Of a DNA stretch of 51,667 nucleotides, positions 1-8,400 are shown in pieces. A program made the position numbers and the translations under genes. Below the pieces are notes generated by a model, which saw nothing but the letters and a program-made list of their open reading frames with translations, was not told the origin of the DNA and searched no databases. Position 1 is the stretch's first letter. The number at the start of each line of letters is the position of its first letter. This stretch comes from an uncultured Bacteroidaceae bacterium (lineage in GTDB: Bacteria > Bacteroidota > Bacteroidia > Bacteroidales > Bacteroidaceae): positions 1 to 51,667 of the forward strand of contig CAJOGQ010000029.1 of the NCBI GenBank assembly GCA_905234125.1. The letters run 5' to 3'.

Positions 1-112
1 TCATGATGGTGAGACAATTGGTCGTACGGCTGACCAAAAATTCCCCATTACACTTAGTCCTAGTAGTCTGGAGAAAGGAAAGATGACATTGAAGATAAAA
101 GTGAAGAAGTAG
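1..112 (+). CDS. C-terminal end of an unidentified protein (5' partial)
   Basis: An open frame enters from the left edge and stops at TAG 110-112. The 36 visible residues begin HDGETIGRTADQ and end with the basic tail KMTLKIKVKK. No family can be named from so short a tail. Codon use looks natural, and there is no terminator-like hairpin directly after it. The frame (codon starts at position 2) is a guess based on the absence of stops. Confidence 0.45.
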   Translation, partial: HDGETIGRTADQKFPITLSPSSLEKGKMTLKIKVKK

Positions 113-230
113 CCCATTCTATTTTTTTTGGGGGGGAAGGATGTGTCACAAAATGACATATTTTCCCACTAATCGAGAGAAGCAAGTGAAATTTTTTCCC
201 GAAAAGCTTGATAGCAACCATCAAAATGAG

Positions 231-240
231 TAACTTTGCA
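231..240 (+). promoter_or_regulatory. Bacteroidota -7 box TAACTTTGCA
   Basis: TAACTTTGCA matches the Bacteroidota -7 consensus TAnnTTTG. It points to the DUF6266 gene that begins 325 nt downstream, which would give an unusually long leader carrying the 11-nt repeat array. A T8-G7 homopolymer run lies about 100 nt upstream (around 122-136). Confidence 0.45.
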
Positions 241-310
241 TTCGGAAAAATGTGGCTTCCCACATTATTTATATTTAGAAGCCATAGCTTCCCAAACACC
301 CTCAAACATC

Positions 311-387
311 TCTATACCATCTCCAGACCAAGGCTATACCAACTCTATACCAAGGCTATACCAACTCTATACCAACTCTATAGCATC
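311..387 (+). repeat. Seven imperfect 11-nt tandem units (consensus YCTATACCAAC)
   Basis: Seven contiguous 11-mers can be read: TCTATACCATC, TCCAGACCAAG, GCTATACCAAC, TCTATACCAAG, GCTATACCAAC, TCTATACCAAC, TCTATAGCATC. They fill the putative leader between the promoter at 231 and the gene at 566. The rest of 113-565 holds no convincing gene. Confidence 0.85.
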
Positions 388-565
388 CTTGGGTTTCCTC
401 CGAGTTAACTCCGATTTACCAAGGGAGTAGCCAAGATCCATAGATGGAATGGCGATGGGAGAGCGAGGGGTCAGCAAGGGGTTATGAACCAAAAGCTAAA
501 CCGAAGGTACGTCTGAGGAAGGCCGAGGGTAACTGAATAGTAACTATAACATAAACGTAACGAAT

Positions 566-1108
566 ATGGCAATTTATCGAGGAAGCAAGAGAATTGGCAA
601 GTTGGGAGATGTGATATACAGTTCATGGCACGGACGTCCATACGTGCGGAAACGTCCCGCCACAGTAGCCAATCCCCAGACTGAGGCACAGCAGAGCCAC
701 CGTAATGCTTTTGCTGAGATTTCGCGACTGTCATCCGCCATGAAAGAGGCTCATAGTGTGGGGCTCCATTGGCATGCCGTGCGCAAAAAACTCAACACCC
801 ACAGCGTTTTCAAGAGTCTGAATAAGGACTGTTATGGATCTGATGGCATAGACTATCCGCGCATCCGTATCAGCCACGGCTCCGTCACTGGCGTTCACAT
901 CGAATCTGCCGATGTCAATGCACAAGGCATAGTAGGAGTGAAGTTTACGGCAAGTCCTTTGTCAGATGGACGGAATGACGAGTTCTACCTCTATGTCTTC
1001 TGTCCTGATTTGCGAGAAGGACATTTTGCTCTGCCCGTCAAACGCTCCGTCGGTGAGGTTAGCGCCAGTATTCCCGATGAGTGGAAGGGGCACCTGTTGC
1101 ATCTTTAA
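566..1108 (+). CDS. DUF6266 family protein, truncated by an in-frame stop
   Basis: The 180-residue product has the hallmark N-terminus of the Bacteroidota DUF6266 family (MAIYRGSKRIGKLGDVIYS, then a VRKRPA motif followed by Q-rich N-terminal sequence). The function of this family is unknown; members are small, soluble-looking and common in Bacteroidales accessory regions. The frame stops at TAA 1106-1108. It then continues open in the same frame for 24 more codons to TGA 1181-1183, with a family-like ending (AFMKDAKGRTSETVYAGQF). The simplest reading is that a Tyr codon (TAT or TAC) became TAA, removing the last strand of the domain. No Shine-Dalgarno sequence is evident, as is usual in this phylum. 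It may be a young pseudogene. Confidence 0.75.
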   Translation: MAIYRGSKRIGKLGDVIYSSWHGRPYVRKRPATVANPQTEAQQSHRNAFAEISRLSSAMKEAHSVGLHWHAVRKKLNTHSVFKSLNKDCYGSDGIDYPRIRISHGSVTGVHIESADVNAQGIVGVKFTASPLSDGRNDEFYLYVFCPDLREGHFALPVKRSVGEVSASIPDEWKGHLLHL

Positions 1109-1340
1109 GCATTCATGAAGGATGCCAAGGGGCGCACGTCGGAAACCGTCTATGCTGGTCAGTTTCAAGCTTATTCTTGCTGACAATCTTTCCTAACAAC
1201 GTGTCCTTATCCTTTTTTCAACCCACCATTTTTTCATCTATTCATTTACGGACGTATGATGATTCCATGCTTTTTTTGTGATATTCAAGTTGAGTTATTC
1301 CTTTTTTTGTCTTTTCTTTTCATTTGTCAGAAATAATCCT

Positions 1341-1350
1341 TACCTTTGTA
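1341..1350 (+). promoter_or_regulatory. -7 box TACCTTTGTA
   Basis: A near-consensus Bacteroidota -7 box with TTTG about 20 nt upstream (in catttgtcag). It lies 35 nt before the small frame at 1386. The following bases (CCCGAAA) are shared exactly with the promoter at 39180-39189. Confidence 0.5.
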
Positions 1351-1385
1351 CCCGAAAGTATGAAATCATTTAATCATCATGGACT

Positions 1386-1526
1386 ATGACATTCCTAAAT
1401 CAGTTTCACAAGGAGGTGACGGAGCGCAAGATGCGGAAAATAGCCGAATCGCAAAAATCGCCGATGAGCTCCGCCGACGCTGCCAACTACATGAAACGCA
1501 ATCTGGAACTGGCCAAGCAGATGTGA
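1386..1526 (+). CDS. Possible 46-residue protein, perhaps a fragment
   Basis: ATG 1386 opens a 46-codon frame beginning MTFLNQFHKEVTERKMRKIA and ending MKRNLELAKQM, with a natural amphipathic, charged composition. A longer frame overlapping it (1379-1579) has a less protein-like composition and is not favoured. After the TGA at 1524-1526 the same frame continues for 29 codons (ending DIFVVDAEIKRV) before the next stop, so this may also be a gene interrupted by a nonsense change. No family is recognised. The good promoter just upstream is the main argument for expression. Confidence 0.3.
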   Translation: MTFLNQFHKEVTERKMRKIAESQKSPMSSADAANYMKRNLELAKQM

Positions 1527-1814
1527 CCCCGCATGAGAGGGAACAACGTATGGCTGAGCAGATGGCGAAGGCTGGGTGACATCTTCGTGGTTGACGCAGA
1601 AATCAAGCGTGTCTAAAGCTGCCTGTTCCGCCTCGTTCAATAATGATAAATCTTTGACCCCCACAAATATTTGGGGCGAAATCTATATAAAAACAGGCAG
1701 ATTTCGCCTACGGTACATTCTTTTTTCCAACCCACCAAACAATTCCTCATTTATTTTTTAATCAGTCCAATCTGCTTAATCAGTCCAATCAATCCTTTTC
1801 CACAAACGCCCGTA

Positions 1815-1853
1815 AAACGAGAAACGAGAAAAACGACAAAATCGAGAAACGAC
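1815..1853 (+). repeat. Irregular AAACGAG/AAACGAC array
   Basis: Units read AAACGAG, AAACGAG, AAAAACGAC, AAAATCGAG, AAACGAC, so heptamers with two 9-nt variants. It is intergenic and resembles, in unit size, the heptad arrays found elsewhere in the window. Confidence 0.7.
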
Positions 1854-1920
1854 TATTATTTCTTTAAGTTGCACTTACCATCGTCTTTGCTCCGCCTTTG
1901 CTTTGGTTTACCACTCATTT

Positions 1921-1975
1921 TTGTCCGATTGTTGTTCGTTTGTCGTCCGATTGTTGTCCAATTGTTGTTCGATTA
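1921..1975 (+). repeat. Five imperfect 11-nt tandem units (TTGTCCGATTG)
   Basis: The five contiguous units are TTGTCCGATTG, TTGTTCGTTTG, TCGTCCGATTG, TTGTCCAATTG and TTGTTCGATTA. It has the same unit length as the array at 311-387 but an unrelated sequence. It is followed by a partly complementary CGGACAACAA, so a hairpin is possible. Confidence 0.8.
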
Positions 1976-2099
1976 TTAAACGGACAACAAACATACAACA
2001 AATGCACATCTATTGCACAAGAATCAGACCTATATCCTCGGTACATACTCGCTACCCCGACCTTAAGCCGTAGATTCTATGGTACAAAAAGACGGATGA

Positions 2100-2786
2100 T
2101 TAATGACATTGGATGTCCGTCTTCCCCATTTCCACGATGGTCTTTGCCCGTGTTTCCGTAAGATTCTGGAGGAAGGGCATGATGTCTTCGCCATACGCGC
2201 GGTGGCTATAGAAGTCGAGCTTGAGAGCCTTGCGACCATTGATGGTGACCTGTCGATATACATGCACGTCAAACTCAACAATCGAGAGCAGTTCGGGGTT
2301 CTTCTCATCCTTCTGGCTTACCAGAAAATCTATCAGATAGTCATCACCATTGTTTATGACTTTGTAGTTACAGCAGGCGTCTGTCAATTTGCGCAGATTG
2401 AGCTCCTGCACTTTTGCTTCCACAGCCAGCTTGGGCGTGATTTCCTCGCCATAATGCACAGACACCGTGAACATCTGATGATATGATTCGGGGGTCTCTC
2501 CCTGAGGGAAATACTCTTGTGTGTAATAGGGATTCGTTGGGTGTGCGCTCCATCTCAGGTGATACGTTTCATTGTTGAATTGCAATGTGTCGCCAATTTT
2601 CAGATAGTCCGTTGCGGTAATCTCATCTTCGGTACGTGTAGAGTCAAGAGCTTTTGCCTTTAGCTTCTCCGTTTGTGAGCCGACACGGGTTCCATCTTGA
2701 CGAGGTGAGCAAGCTTGGCTATTGATGGCCAGGCAAAAGATTGGAAGCATCCACAGCTTCCGAGCAAGAAGCATTGTCTTTTTCAT
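2100..2786 (-). CDS. Putative lipoprotein of unknown function
   Basis: The 228-residue product starts MKKTMLLARKLWMLP and has a hydrophobic segment ending at a lipobox-like SQAC (Cys about residue 26), so it is predicted to be a lipoprotein at the cell envelope. An upstream TTG would add two residues; ATG 2786 is preferred because it gives a standard signal peptide. The mature part is polar, mixed alpha/beta in character, with two adjacent cysteines (ACCN) mid-protein. No family is recognised. It is transcribed alone from a good -7 box and converges with the repeat-rich region. Confidence 0.75.
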   Translation of the reverse strand: MKKTMLLARKLWMLPIFCLAINSQACSPRQDGTRVGSQTEKLKAKALDSTRTEDEITATDYLKIGDTLQFNNETYHLRWSAHPTNPYYTQEYFPQGETPESYHQMFTVSVHYGEEITPKLAVEAKVQELNLRKLTDACCNYKVINNGDDYLIDFLVSQKDEKNPELLSIVEFDVHVYRQVTINGRKALKLDFYSHRAYGEDIMPFLQNLTETRAKTIVEMGKTDIQCH

Positions 2787-2813
2787 TATCAATATGTTTT
2801 TTAATGTTTCGTG

Positions 2814-2823
2814 TGCAAAGATA
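2814..2823 (-). promoter_or_regulatory. -7 box TATCTTTGCA (minus strand)
   Basis: Reads TATCTTTGCA on the minus strand, 27 nt before the ATG of the lipoprotein gene at 2786. It is a good match to TAnnTTTG. Confidence 0.6.
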
Positions 2824-2935
2824 CGGATAAGTGAGAAAAAAACAAATTTATTGATTGATTTTCATTGCAAGGGGGTTTTTAATCCTGCTGCGATAATCTT
2901 TTTCATGATGATATAGGTTTTGGAAGGTAGATGAT

Positions 2936-3763
2936 TTAGTGGATGACGTATCGGCTGGCGACGGCTTCGAGGACGGTCTGATTGGGCATCCTCTCCAAGA
3001 TTTGGTAGTCAATGCCGGCATTGTCATTCTTATAGACTTCGATGGCGACGATGTCTTTAGTGAGCCATTTGATTCCGTGGACTTTCAGATTGATTTTGAT
3101 GGATTTCTTGTTGATGAACTCCAGGGGGTAGATGTCTCCATAGGAACCGGAGAAGTCGATGAGATGGAACGGGGTGATAACGTTGTAGATGTTCTTTGCC
3201 GGATTCTCCTTGAGTCGTTTCAGTTCCTTCTTCACGTCGCGCAATTCGTCCATCTGTCCGAGGATTCTCCATGTGCCGACGAGCGGATTCTTAGGGTCGG
3301 AAGCAGGTGGCGACATGAGGGCATTGAGAATCAGTCTCCCTTTCTGAGAATATTGTCCCGATTCGTAGAACTCTGTGCACCAGTCGTTGTTGGGGAAGAT
3401 GAGGTGACTGGAATAGGTGCTCCACCATTTCAGCGTGAAGTGCTCAGCATTGCTGTCGAAGATGCGAGTGGCGGTGGCATCGTGGGCATCGGGTTCCTCG
3501 CCTGTGTAGTTGAACACCTTCCTGTCGTTCTTGCCCAAGGAGAATCGATTGCCCTGCACGGACATCATCAGCGTGACGCTGTCCGTACATATTTTATACT
3601 GGTCGAACGGCGCCTTAATGCGTGTGCCTGTCTTGTCGATGATGCCCGTGAGTTTGTAAACGCCACGAGGATTTTCGTTAGAAGTGAGATTCACTTGCCC
3701 ATAACAAATGGCAGAGAAAGTGAGGCTGAGGACAGCCAGAAGAGTAGTACAAGTTGTTTTCAT
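2936..3763 (-). CDS. Secreted protein of unknown function
   Basis: The 275-residue product begins MKTTCTTLLAVLSLTFSAICYGQ, a clear type I signal peptide. An upstream start at 3802 is rejected because it would lie on the -7 box at 3798-3807. The body is rich in beta-type sequence. It contains a segment near residues 160-185 (NPLVGTWRILGQMDELR) resembling the start of small lipocalin-like Bacteroidota proteins, and an earlier similar NPRGVYKLTGI segment. It may therefore be two related lipocalin-like halves; this is inference. No enzyme motif is seen. It follows the GH5 gene on the same strand but has its own promoter. Confidence 0.75.
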   Translation of the reverse strand: MKTTCTTLLAVLSLTFSAICYGQVNLTSNENPRGVYKLTGIIDKTGTRIKAPFDQYKICTDSVTLMMSVQGNRFSLGKNDRKVFNYTGEEPDAHDATATRIFDSNAEHFTLKWWSTYSSHLIFPNNDWCTEFYESGQYSQKGRLILNALMSPPASDPKNPLVGTWRILGQMDELRDVKKELKRLKENPAKNIYNVITPFHLIDFSGSYGDIYPLEFINKKSIKINLKVHGIKWLTKDIVAIEVYKNDNAGIDYQILERMPNQTVLEAVASRYVIH

Positions 3764-3797
3764 TGTGTGAGAATTTTTAGTGAAACATGTTTGATGA

Positions 3798-3807
3798 TGC
3801 AAAGGTA
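3798..3807 (-). promoter_or_regulatory. -7 box TACCTTTGCA (minus strand)
   Basis: Perfect -7 box on the minus strand, 34 nt before the ATG at 3763. It decides the start codon of that gene. Confidence 0.7.
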
Positions 3808-3869
3808 CGCTTTTCCGCTCAATTCACCAAGAAGATGAGTTCACAAAAATTTTACATTTTGTCGCGGAG

Positions 3870-3902
3870 TTCACAAAAAATTCACAAAAAATTCACACAC
3901 AG
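3870..3902 (+). repeat. Three 11-nt units TTCACAAAAAA
   Basis: TTCACAAAAAA, TTCACAAAAAA, TTCACACACAG in the gap between the GH5 gene and the secreted protein gene, with a further partial copy near 3839. This is a third example of an 11-nt period in intergenic DNA of this window. Confidence 0.65.
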
Positions 3903-3934
3903 TTTGTAAGCCTTTATTTTTCAACCTAATGCGA

Positions 3935-5248
3935 TTATCTCACAAATTTCTTTCCGTTCTTGATGAATATCGTGCCGGATGATACATTTTTGATGGGGAG
4001 GCCGGAGAGGTTGTACATCTGGGAGGAGGCGGAACGGGGACTCCGGACAACCTCGATGGCGGATACTTCTGGCCATTTGGCGGATGAACAACCGTCGATG
4101 ATGCCATCTAAAGCCTGCTGGTTGAACACCTTGAGGGTCTTGCGGTTGAGGATGTCCATTGACGGACGTTTACAGGCATTCGTGTCCCACACCATGGGCA
4201 CAACACCATTGTGGACGGCATATCGGCACACGGTCTGATACCAAGCATAGACCGATGCGTCGTGCTTCTCCTGACCCTCCCCCTGGGGCATCGTGCGCCA
4301 AAGCGTGCCGAACTCACCCATCACCACAGGAATGCCCTTCGAGGTGTACTTCGTCTTCATCTGACGCAATTGCGACTGCACGTATGCCTCCTCACCCCAC
4401 GTGACGTTGTGGTCGGAACCGTCCACATGATTGCCTTCGCCCCAATAGTAGGCCTGCTTGCCCCACGACTCGTCGGTGGTCATCATCGTGAAGTTGTAGG
4501 GCGCATAGAAGTGCACCTCGAGCATCAACGCATTGGGCACATTGTCGGTGGGCATCACGTCGTACTGATAGGCCAGGTCGATGCTCGTCGATGGAGACTG
4601 CACCACCAGCACACGAGTGGCGTTATTTCCCCCTGTCTGACGCACAGCATTGACGAACGCCTGTTCATACTTGATGAGCGTGGCGATGTCTCCCGCCTTG
4701 TCCTTGCTGTTGTCGCCAGCGGCATCTGGTTCGTTCATGCCAGCGAAGAGCAGATGATGGTCGTAGTCGCGAAAACGGGTGGCGATTTGCTTCCACATCA
4801 TGCCGAGGATGAAGCAGTTCTTCCCTATCGACTCGTCCGTCTTCCCCTCGAACGACTTCTCTATCCAGCCATTGTCGTAGTGGTCGTTGAGGATGACATA
4901 CAGGCTGTCCTGGATGCAGTAGTCCACCACCTCCTGCACCCTGTCCATCCATTTGGTGCTGATGTTGTAGTTGGCATCCATGTGGACGAACCACGAACAG
5001 GGGATGCGCACGGATCGGAAGCCTTGCTCCTTCACGAAGTCGATGATGTCCTGCGTCGTCTTCGAGCCTTGCCAAGCCGTCTCATAATCCAGTTCGTTGC
5101 TCAACCAGTTGCAAGGCCCTGGTTCCAGCGTGTTGCCCAAGTTCCATCCGGGCACCATATCCGAGGCGATGTCCATTGCTGTCTGTGCTTTTGCCGACTG
5201 TCCGTACAGCGACACGCAAGCCATCATCATCAGTATATACTTTCTCAT
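3935..5248 (-). CDS. Secreted GH5 endo-beta-glucanase (cellulase/xyloglucanase type)
   Basis: The 437-residue product has a signal peptide (MRKYILMMMACVSLYGQSAKAQ) followed by a complete GH5 TIM barrel. Visible motifs are GWNLGNT (about 34-40), the RIPCSW strand (81-86), AGMNEPD with the acid/base Glu at 173, EVHFY (244-248), VVMGEFGT with the nucleophile Glu at 312, and PMVWDT. The pattern fits GH5, probably subfamily 4, which acts on beta-1,4-glucans including xyloglucan; the subfamily is an inference. The last 40 residues end in SGTIFIKNGKKFVR, a Prevotella-type C-terminal tail shared with two other secreted proteins here. It is divergent from the HTCS gene and carries the shared 34-bp motif upstream of its promoter. 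Confidence 0.93.
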   Translation of the reverse strand: MRKYILMMMACVSLYGQSAKAQTAMDIASDMVPGWNLGNTLEPGPCNWLSNELDYETAWQGSKTTQDIIDFVKEQGFRSVRIPCSWFVHMDANYNISTKWMDRVQEVVDYCIQDSLYVILNDHYDNGWIEKSFEGKTDESIGKNCFILGMMWKQIATRFRDYDHHLLFAGMNEPDAAGDNSKDKAGDIATLIKYEQAFVNAVRQTGGNNATRVLVVQSPSTSIDLAYQYDVMPTDNVPNALMLEVHFYAPYNFTMMTTDESWGKQAYYWGEGNHVDGSDHNVTWGEEAYVQSQLRQMKTKYTSKGIPVVMGEFGTLWRTMPQGEGQEKHDASVYAWYQTVCRYAVHNGVVPMVWDTNACKRPSMDILNRKTLKVFNQQALDGIIDGCSSAKWPEVSAIEVVRSPRSASSQMYNLSGLPIKNVSSGTIFIKNGKKFVR

Positions 5249-5271
5249 AAAATTGAAAATTGAAGTTGATG

Positions 5272-5281
5272 TGCAAAGGTA
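5272..5281 (-). promoter_or_regulatory. -7 box TACCTTTGCA for the GH5 gene
   Basis: Perfect -7 box on the minus strand, 23 nt before the GH5 start. The conserved TTGGAATCAT element ends exactly 30 nt upstream of it. Confidence 0.75.
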
Positions 5282-5304
5282 CTGCTTTTTTCACATACGA
5301 CCAA

Positions 5305-5338
5305 GGAAACGATGATTCCAATACAAGCAAAAATGTTT
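5305..5338 (-). promoter_or_regulatory. Candidate HTCS operator, copy A
   Basis: On the minus strand a 34-bp element has the core TTGGAATCAT (5321 down to 5312), a 17-nt AT-rich left part (aaacatttttgcttgta) and the right part CGTTTCC. It aligns without gaps to copies B (5364-5397) and C (9495-9528). The core to -7 box gap is 30 nt. Binding by the adjacent HTCS is inferred. Confidence 0.65.
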
Positions 5339-5363
5339 CTCTTCGGACAAAATTGGGCACTAA

Positions 5364-5397
5364 ACACATTTTTGCCCCTATTGGAAACATGAAGGAT
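5364..5397 (+). promoter_or_regulatory. Candidate HTCS operator, copy B (autoregulatory)
   Basis: The left part acacatttttgccccta and the core TTGGAAACAT (5381-5390) match copies A and C. The right part CGTTTCC is not conserved here. The core lies 30 nt before the -7 box of the HTCS gene, which suggests autoregulation with a weaker site. Confidence 0.6.
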
Positions 5398-5420
5398 GGT
5401 GGAATGTGGGAATTTCTTCG

Positions 5421-5430
5421 TACTTTTGCA
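5421..5430 (+). promoter_or_regulatory. -7 box TACTTTTGCA for the HTCS gene
   Basis: TACTTTTGCA lies 19 nt before ATG 5450. It rules out upstream in-frame starts such as 5396. Confidence 0.65.
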
Positions 5431-5449
5431 CCAGAAAATAATCTATCCT

Positions 5450-8400
5450 ATGCGTCGAATCGTACTCTTCACCACCCTACTCCTCTCTGCCCTCCTGATG
5501 TGGGCAGATGACTCTTATCGTTTCCAGACTCTCACCACTGCCGACGGCCTGTCGAGCAGTACCGTGAAGTGCATGCTCATCGACAACAGGGGCTTCCTGT
5601 GGATTGGCACAGATGAGGGACTGAACCTCTACGATGGCTATAAGGTGGAGGCGTTTGGTCAGCAACATGATGTCCCCAAGCTGATGGAGGGCATTGCTGA
5701 ACTTCAGGAGGACGCACAGGGCTATGTGTGGATAGATTGCGAAGATTCCTACATCATCTACGACACCAACACCCGCACCCTCATCAATGATGTGCCAGCC
5801 ATGCTGAAGGGGCTTGGCGTCGATGTGGGCGAACAGCCTTATAAGGTGAAGGTGGACGACACAGGGTCGCTGTGGATTCTGCAACCAGGCCGTCTCTTCC
5901 GCTACGACTGGCAGAGCGGACGGGCAGAGTCGTGGAAGAACGCCAACTTCGACACGGGCGACGTCAACTTCTATGCCTGCACAGCCACCCACGAAACGAT
6001 GCTCATAGCCGGCAAGCAAGGCGTGTGGCAGTTTGTGCGCTCCACAGGACGGATGGAGCCATTGGCATTGCCCCAAGAGATGCAACGCAAGGACAACATC
6101 TACGGCACGTTCATCGACACAGACCGCACGCTTTGGGTGTTCTCCATCATCGACGAGTGCATCTGCCGATACAGCGTCGGGGGCAAGATCATCAAAGAGA
6201 TGTTGCGCCTTCCCTCGGAGGGCACTGACGAGTCGAAGAACAACGCCATCCGCGACATGATGGACGACGGTCAGGGCAACGTGTGGATAGCCACCGACCA
6301 CAAGGGCATCTTCATCTACCACAAGCCCACTGGGGAGATCACCCATATAGAGGGGGCAAGAAGCAAGGGGCAAGGGGCAAGCATCCCATCCCAAAGCCTC
6401 AGTTCCAACAACGTCATCTCGTTGGCCAAAGACCGTCAGGGAACCGTGTGGGCAGGGCACTTCAAGACGGGCATCTCCTATTGGGGAGCCAGCAGCAGGA
6501 TGTTTGGCAACGGAGGCCAGACCTACGGCGACATCAGCGCCATGTTCCGCGACTCACGGGGCAACCTCTGGATTGGTACCGACGGAGATGGACTCTATGT
6601 GGAGCATCCTGATGGCACATCCGAAAAGACCGCCTTGCCCAACCTCACCGTGTCGTCCTTCACCGAAGATATGGACGACCACACCATCTGGGTGGGCACC
6701 TACAGCGACGGCCTTTTTCAGATGTCTTCGCCCCATCAATACAAGGCCTACAACATCGGCAACGGCCTTTCGCCCACCAACAATGCCTGGCGTGTCATCG
6801 CCGACAACAGTCAGCACATCTGGTGCGCATCGCCCATCCATCCCCTCGTCAGGCTCAACACCCAGACGGGTCAATGGGAGGGCATGAAGGACGAGCAAGG
6901 CGACCACATCTACGGCATGGACTTCCGCCTCGACCGCCGAGGCAACTTGCTCATCGCCTCCACCTACGGACTGGTCATCCACGACAACAAGACGGGCAAG
7001 ACACGACGCTACACCACCAATCTGAGCGGTACGCAGGAGATGAAGGTCAAGACCGCCGTGGCACTCTGCTACGATGCCAAGCGTGACCTCCTGCTTATGG
7101 GACACAAGCAGGGACTCACCCTCTTCGACCTTCAGCACGACCACTTATATTATATAGAGAACACGCCCAACCGGGTGGACATCAGCGTGAAGAGCATCGA
7201 GCAAGACCGGCAGGGCATATTCTGGCTCAGCACCGCCAACGGCATCTCCCGTCTGAACGTGGAACAAAAAAAGGACGGCACCCTCCAATGGAGCATCAAA
7301 AACTACGCGCCAAGGGAGGGACAAATCACCCCCTTCTTCAACGGCAACTCGTCCGTGCTCACCGCCGACGGAAACGTCCTCTTCGGCGGTATTGATGGCT
7401 ACACACTCATCAACCCCAACAACATCAGCACCCTGCCCACCACGCCACTCACACCCGCCATCGTCAGCGTCACGGTGGCAGGACGACGCATCGACACCAC
7501 CGATGGACACATCACCCTCGACCCCGATGACAACCCCATCACCATCCGCTACTTCACTGGCCAACTCAACCACACCAGCACCATCCGCTACGCCTACAAG
7601 ATTGAGGGCATGATGAGCGACTGGGCATACACGAAGGAGAACAACATCACCCTCGTGGGACTGAGCCCTGGCGAGTACCGACTGCTCCTGCGCACAGACG
7701 ATGACGAGCAGACGACCGACCAGCAGCCCTGCGTGCTCTCCATCCATGTACGCCCACCCTTCTACCAGACCCCTTGGGCATGGGCCATCTACACCCTCAT
7801 CATCTGCACCATCGGTTATCTGCTGTGGCGTCACACCCGCCGTCAGCAGCAACAGAAATGGCAACAGCAGAAGGAAGACCTCGAACGGCAGAAGCTCGTG
7901 CAGATGACTGAGATGAAGCTCCAGTTCTTCACCAACATCAGTCACGACCTGCGCACACCCCTCACCCTCATCATCACCCCCATCGATGCCCTCGTCAAGA
8001 AACTCGAAAACGGACAACGACCCACTACCCTGTTGCCCCAGCTGAAGAACATCCGCAAGAATGCCCAGCTCCTGCTCAGCCAAGTCAGTTCCCTGCTCGA
8101 CTTCCGCCGACTCGACGTGGGTGCTGAGACCTTGCAAGCATCACCTTCCGACATCGTCACACAGTTGGGCACCATCTGCCTGTCCTTCGACGACTATTCC
8201 CACGAACGAGACATCACCCTCCAATACACGCCCTCCGAGCCTTCCTTCGTCATGACCTACGACAAGGAGAAGCTCAACAAGATGGTCTATAACCTCCTCT
8301 CCAACGCCTTCAAGTTCACCCCACAAGGCGGACACATCAGCGTGCAGTTCAGCCACGACGACCACGAGGCCACCATCACCGTCGCCGACACAGGCCGAGG

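Larger units (their letters stand above)
1527..2099. other. Gene-free stretch rich in short repeats
   Basis: No convincing coding frame is seen after the possible continuation that ends near 1615. The stretch contains a duplicated TTAATCAGTCCAATC (around 1760-1793), an irregular AAACGAG array (1815-1853), and five 11-nt units (1921-1975). The end is next to the convergent lipoprotein gene. No RNA gene is recognised. Confidence 0.5.

Noticed and set aside
311-387. Possible CRISPR array
   Set aside because: Units are 11 nt, contiguous and without spacers, and no cas genes are present.
1-2100. Prophage or integrated element remnant
   Set aside because: There is no integrase, phage structural gene, tRNA or attachment repeat. 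A gene-poor, repeat-rich stretch alone is not enough.
4211-5263. Open frame of 350 codons on the plus strand
   Set aside because: It is antisense to the GH5 gene, with a His/Val/Leu-rich shadow composition.
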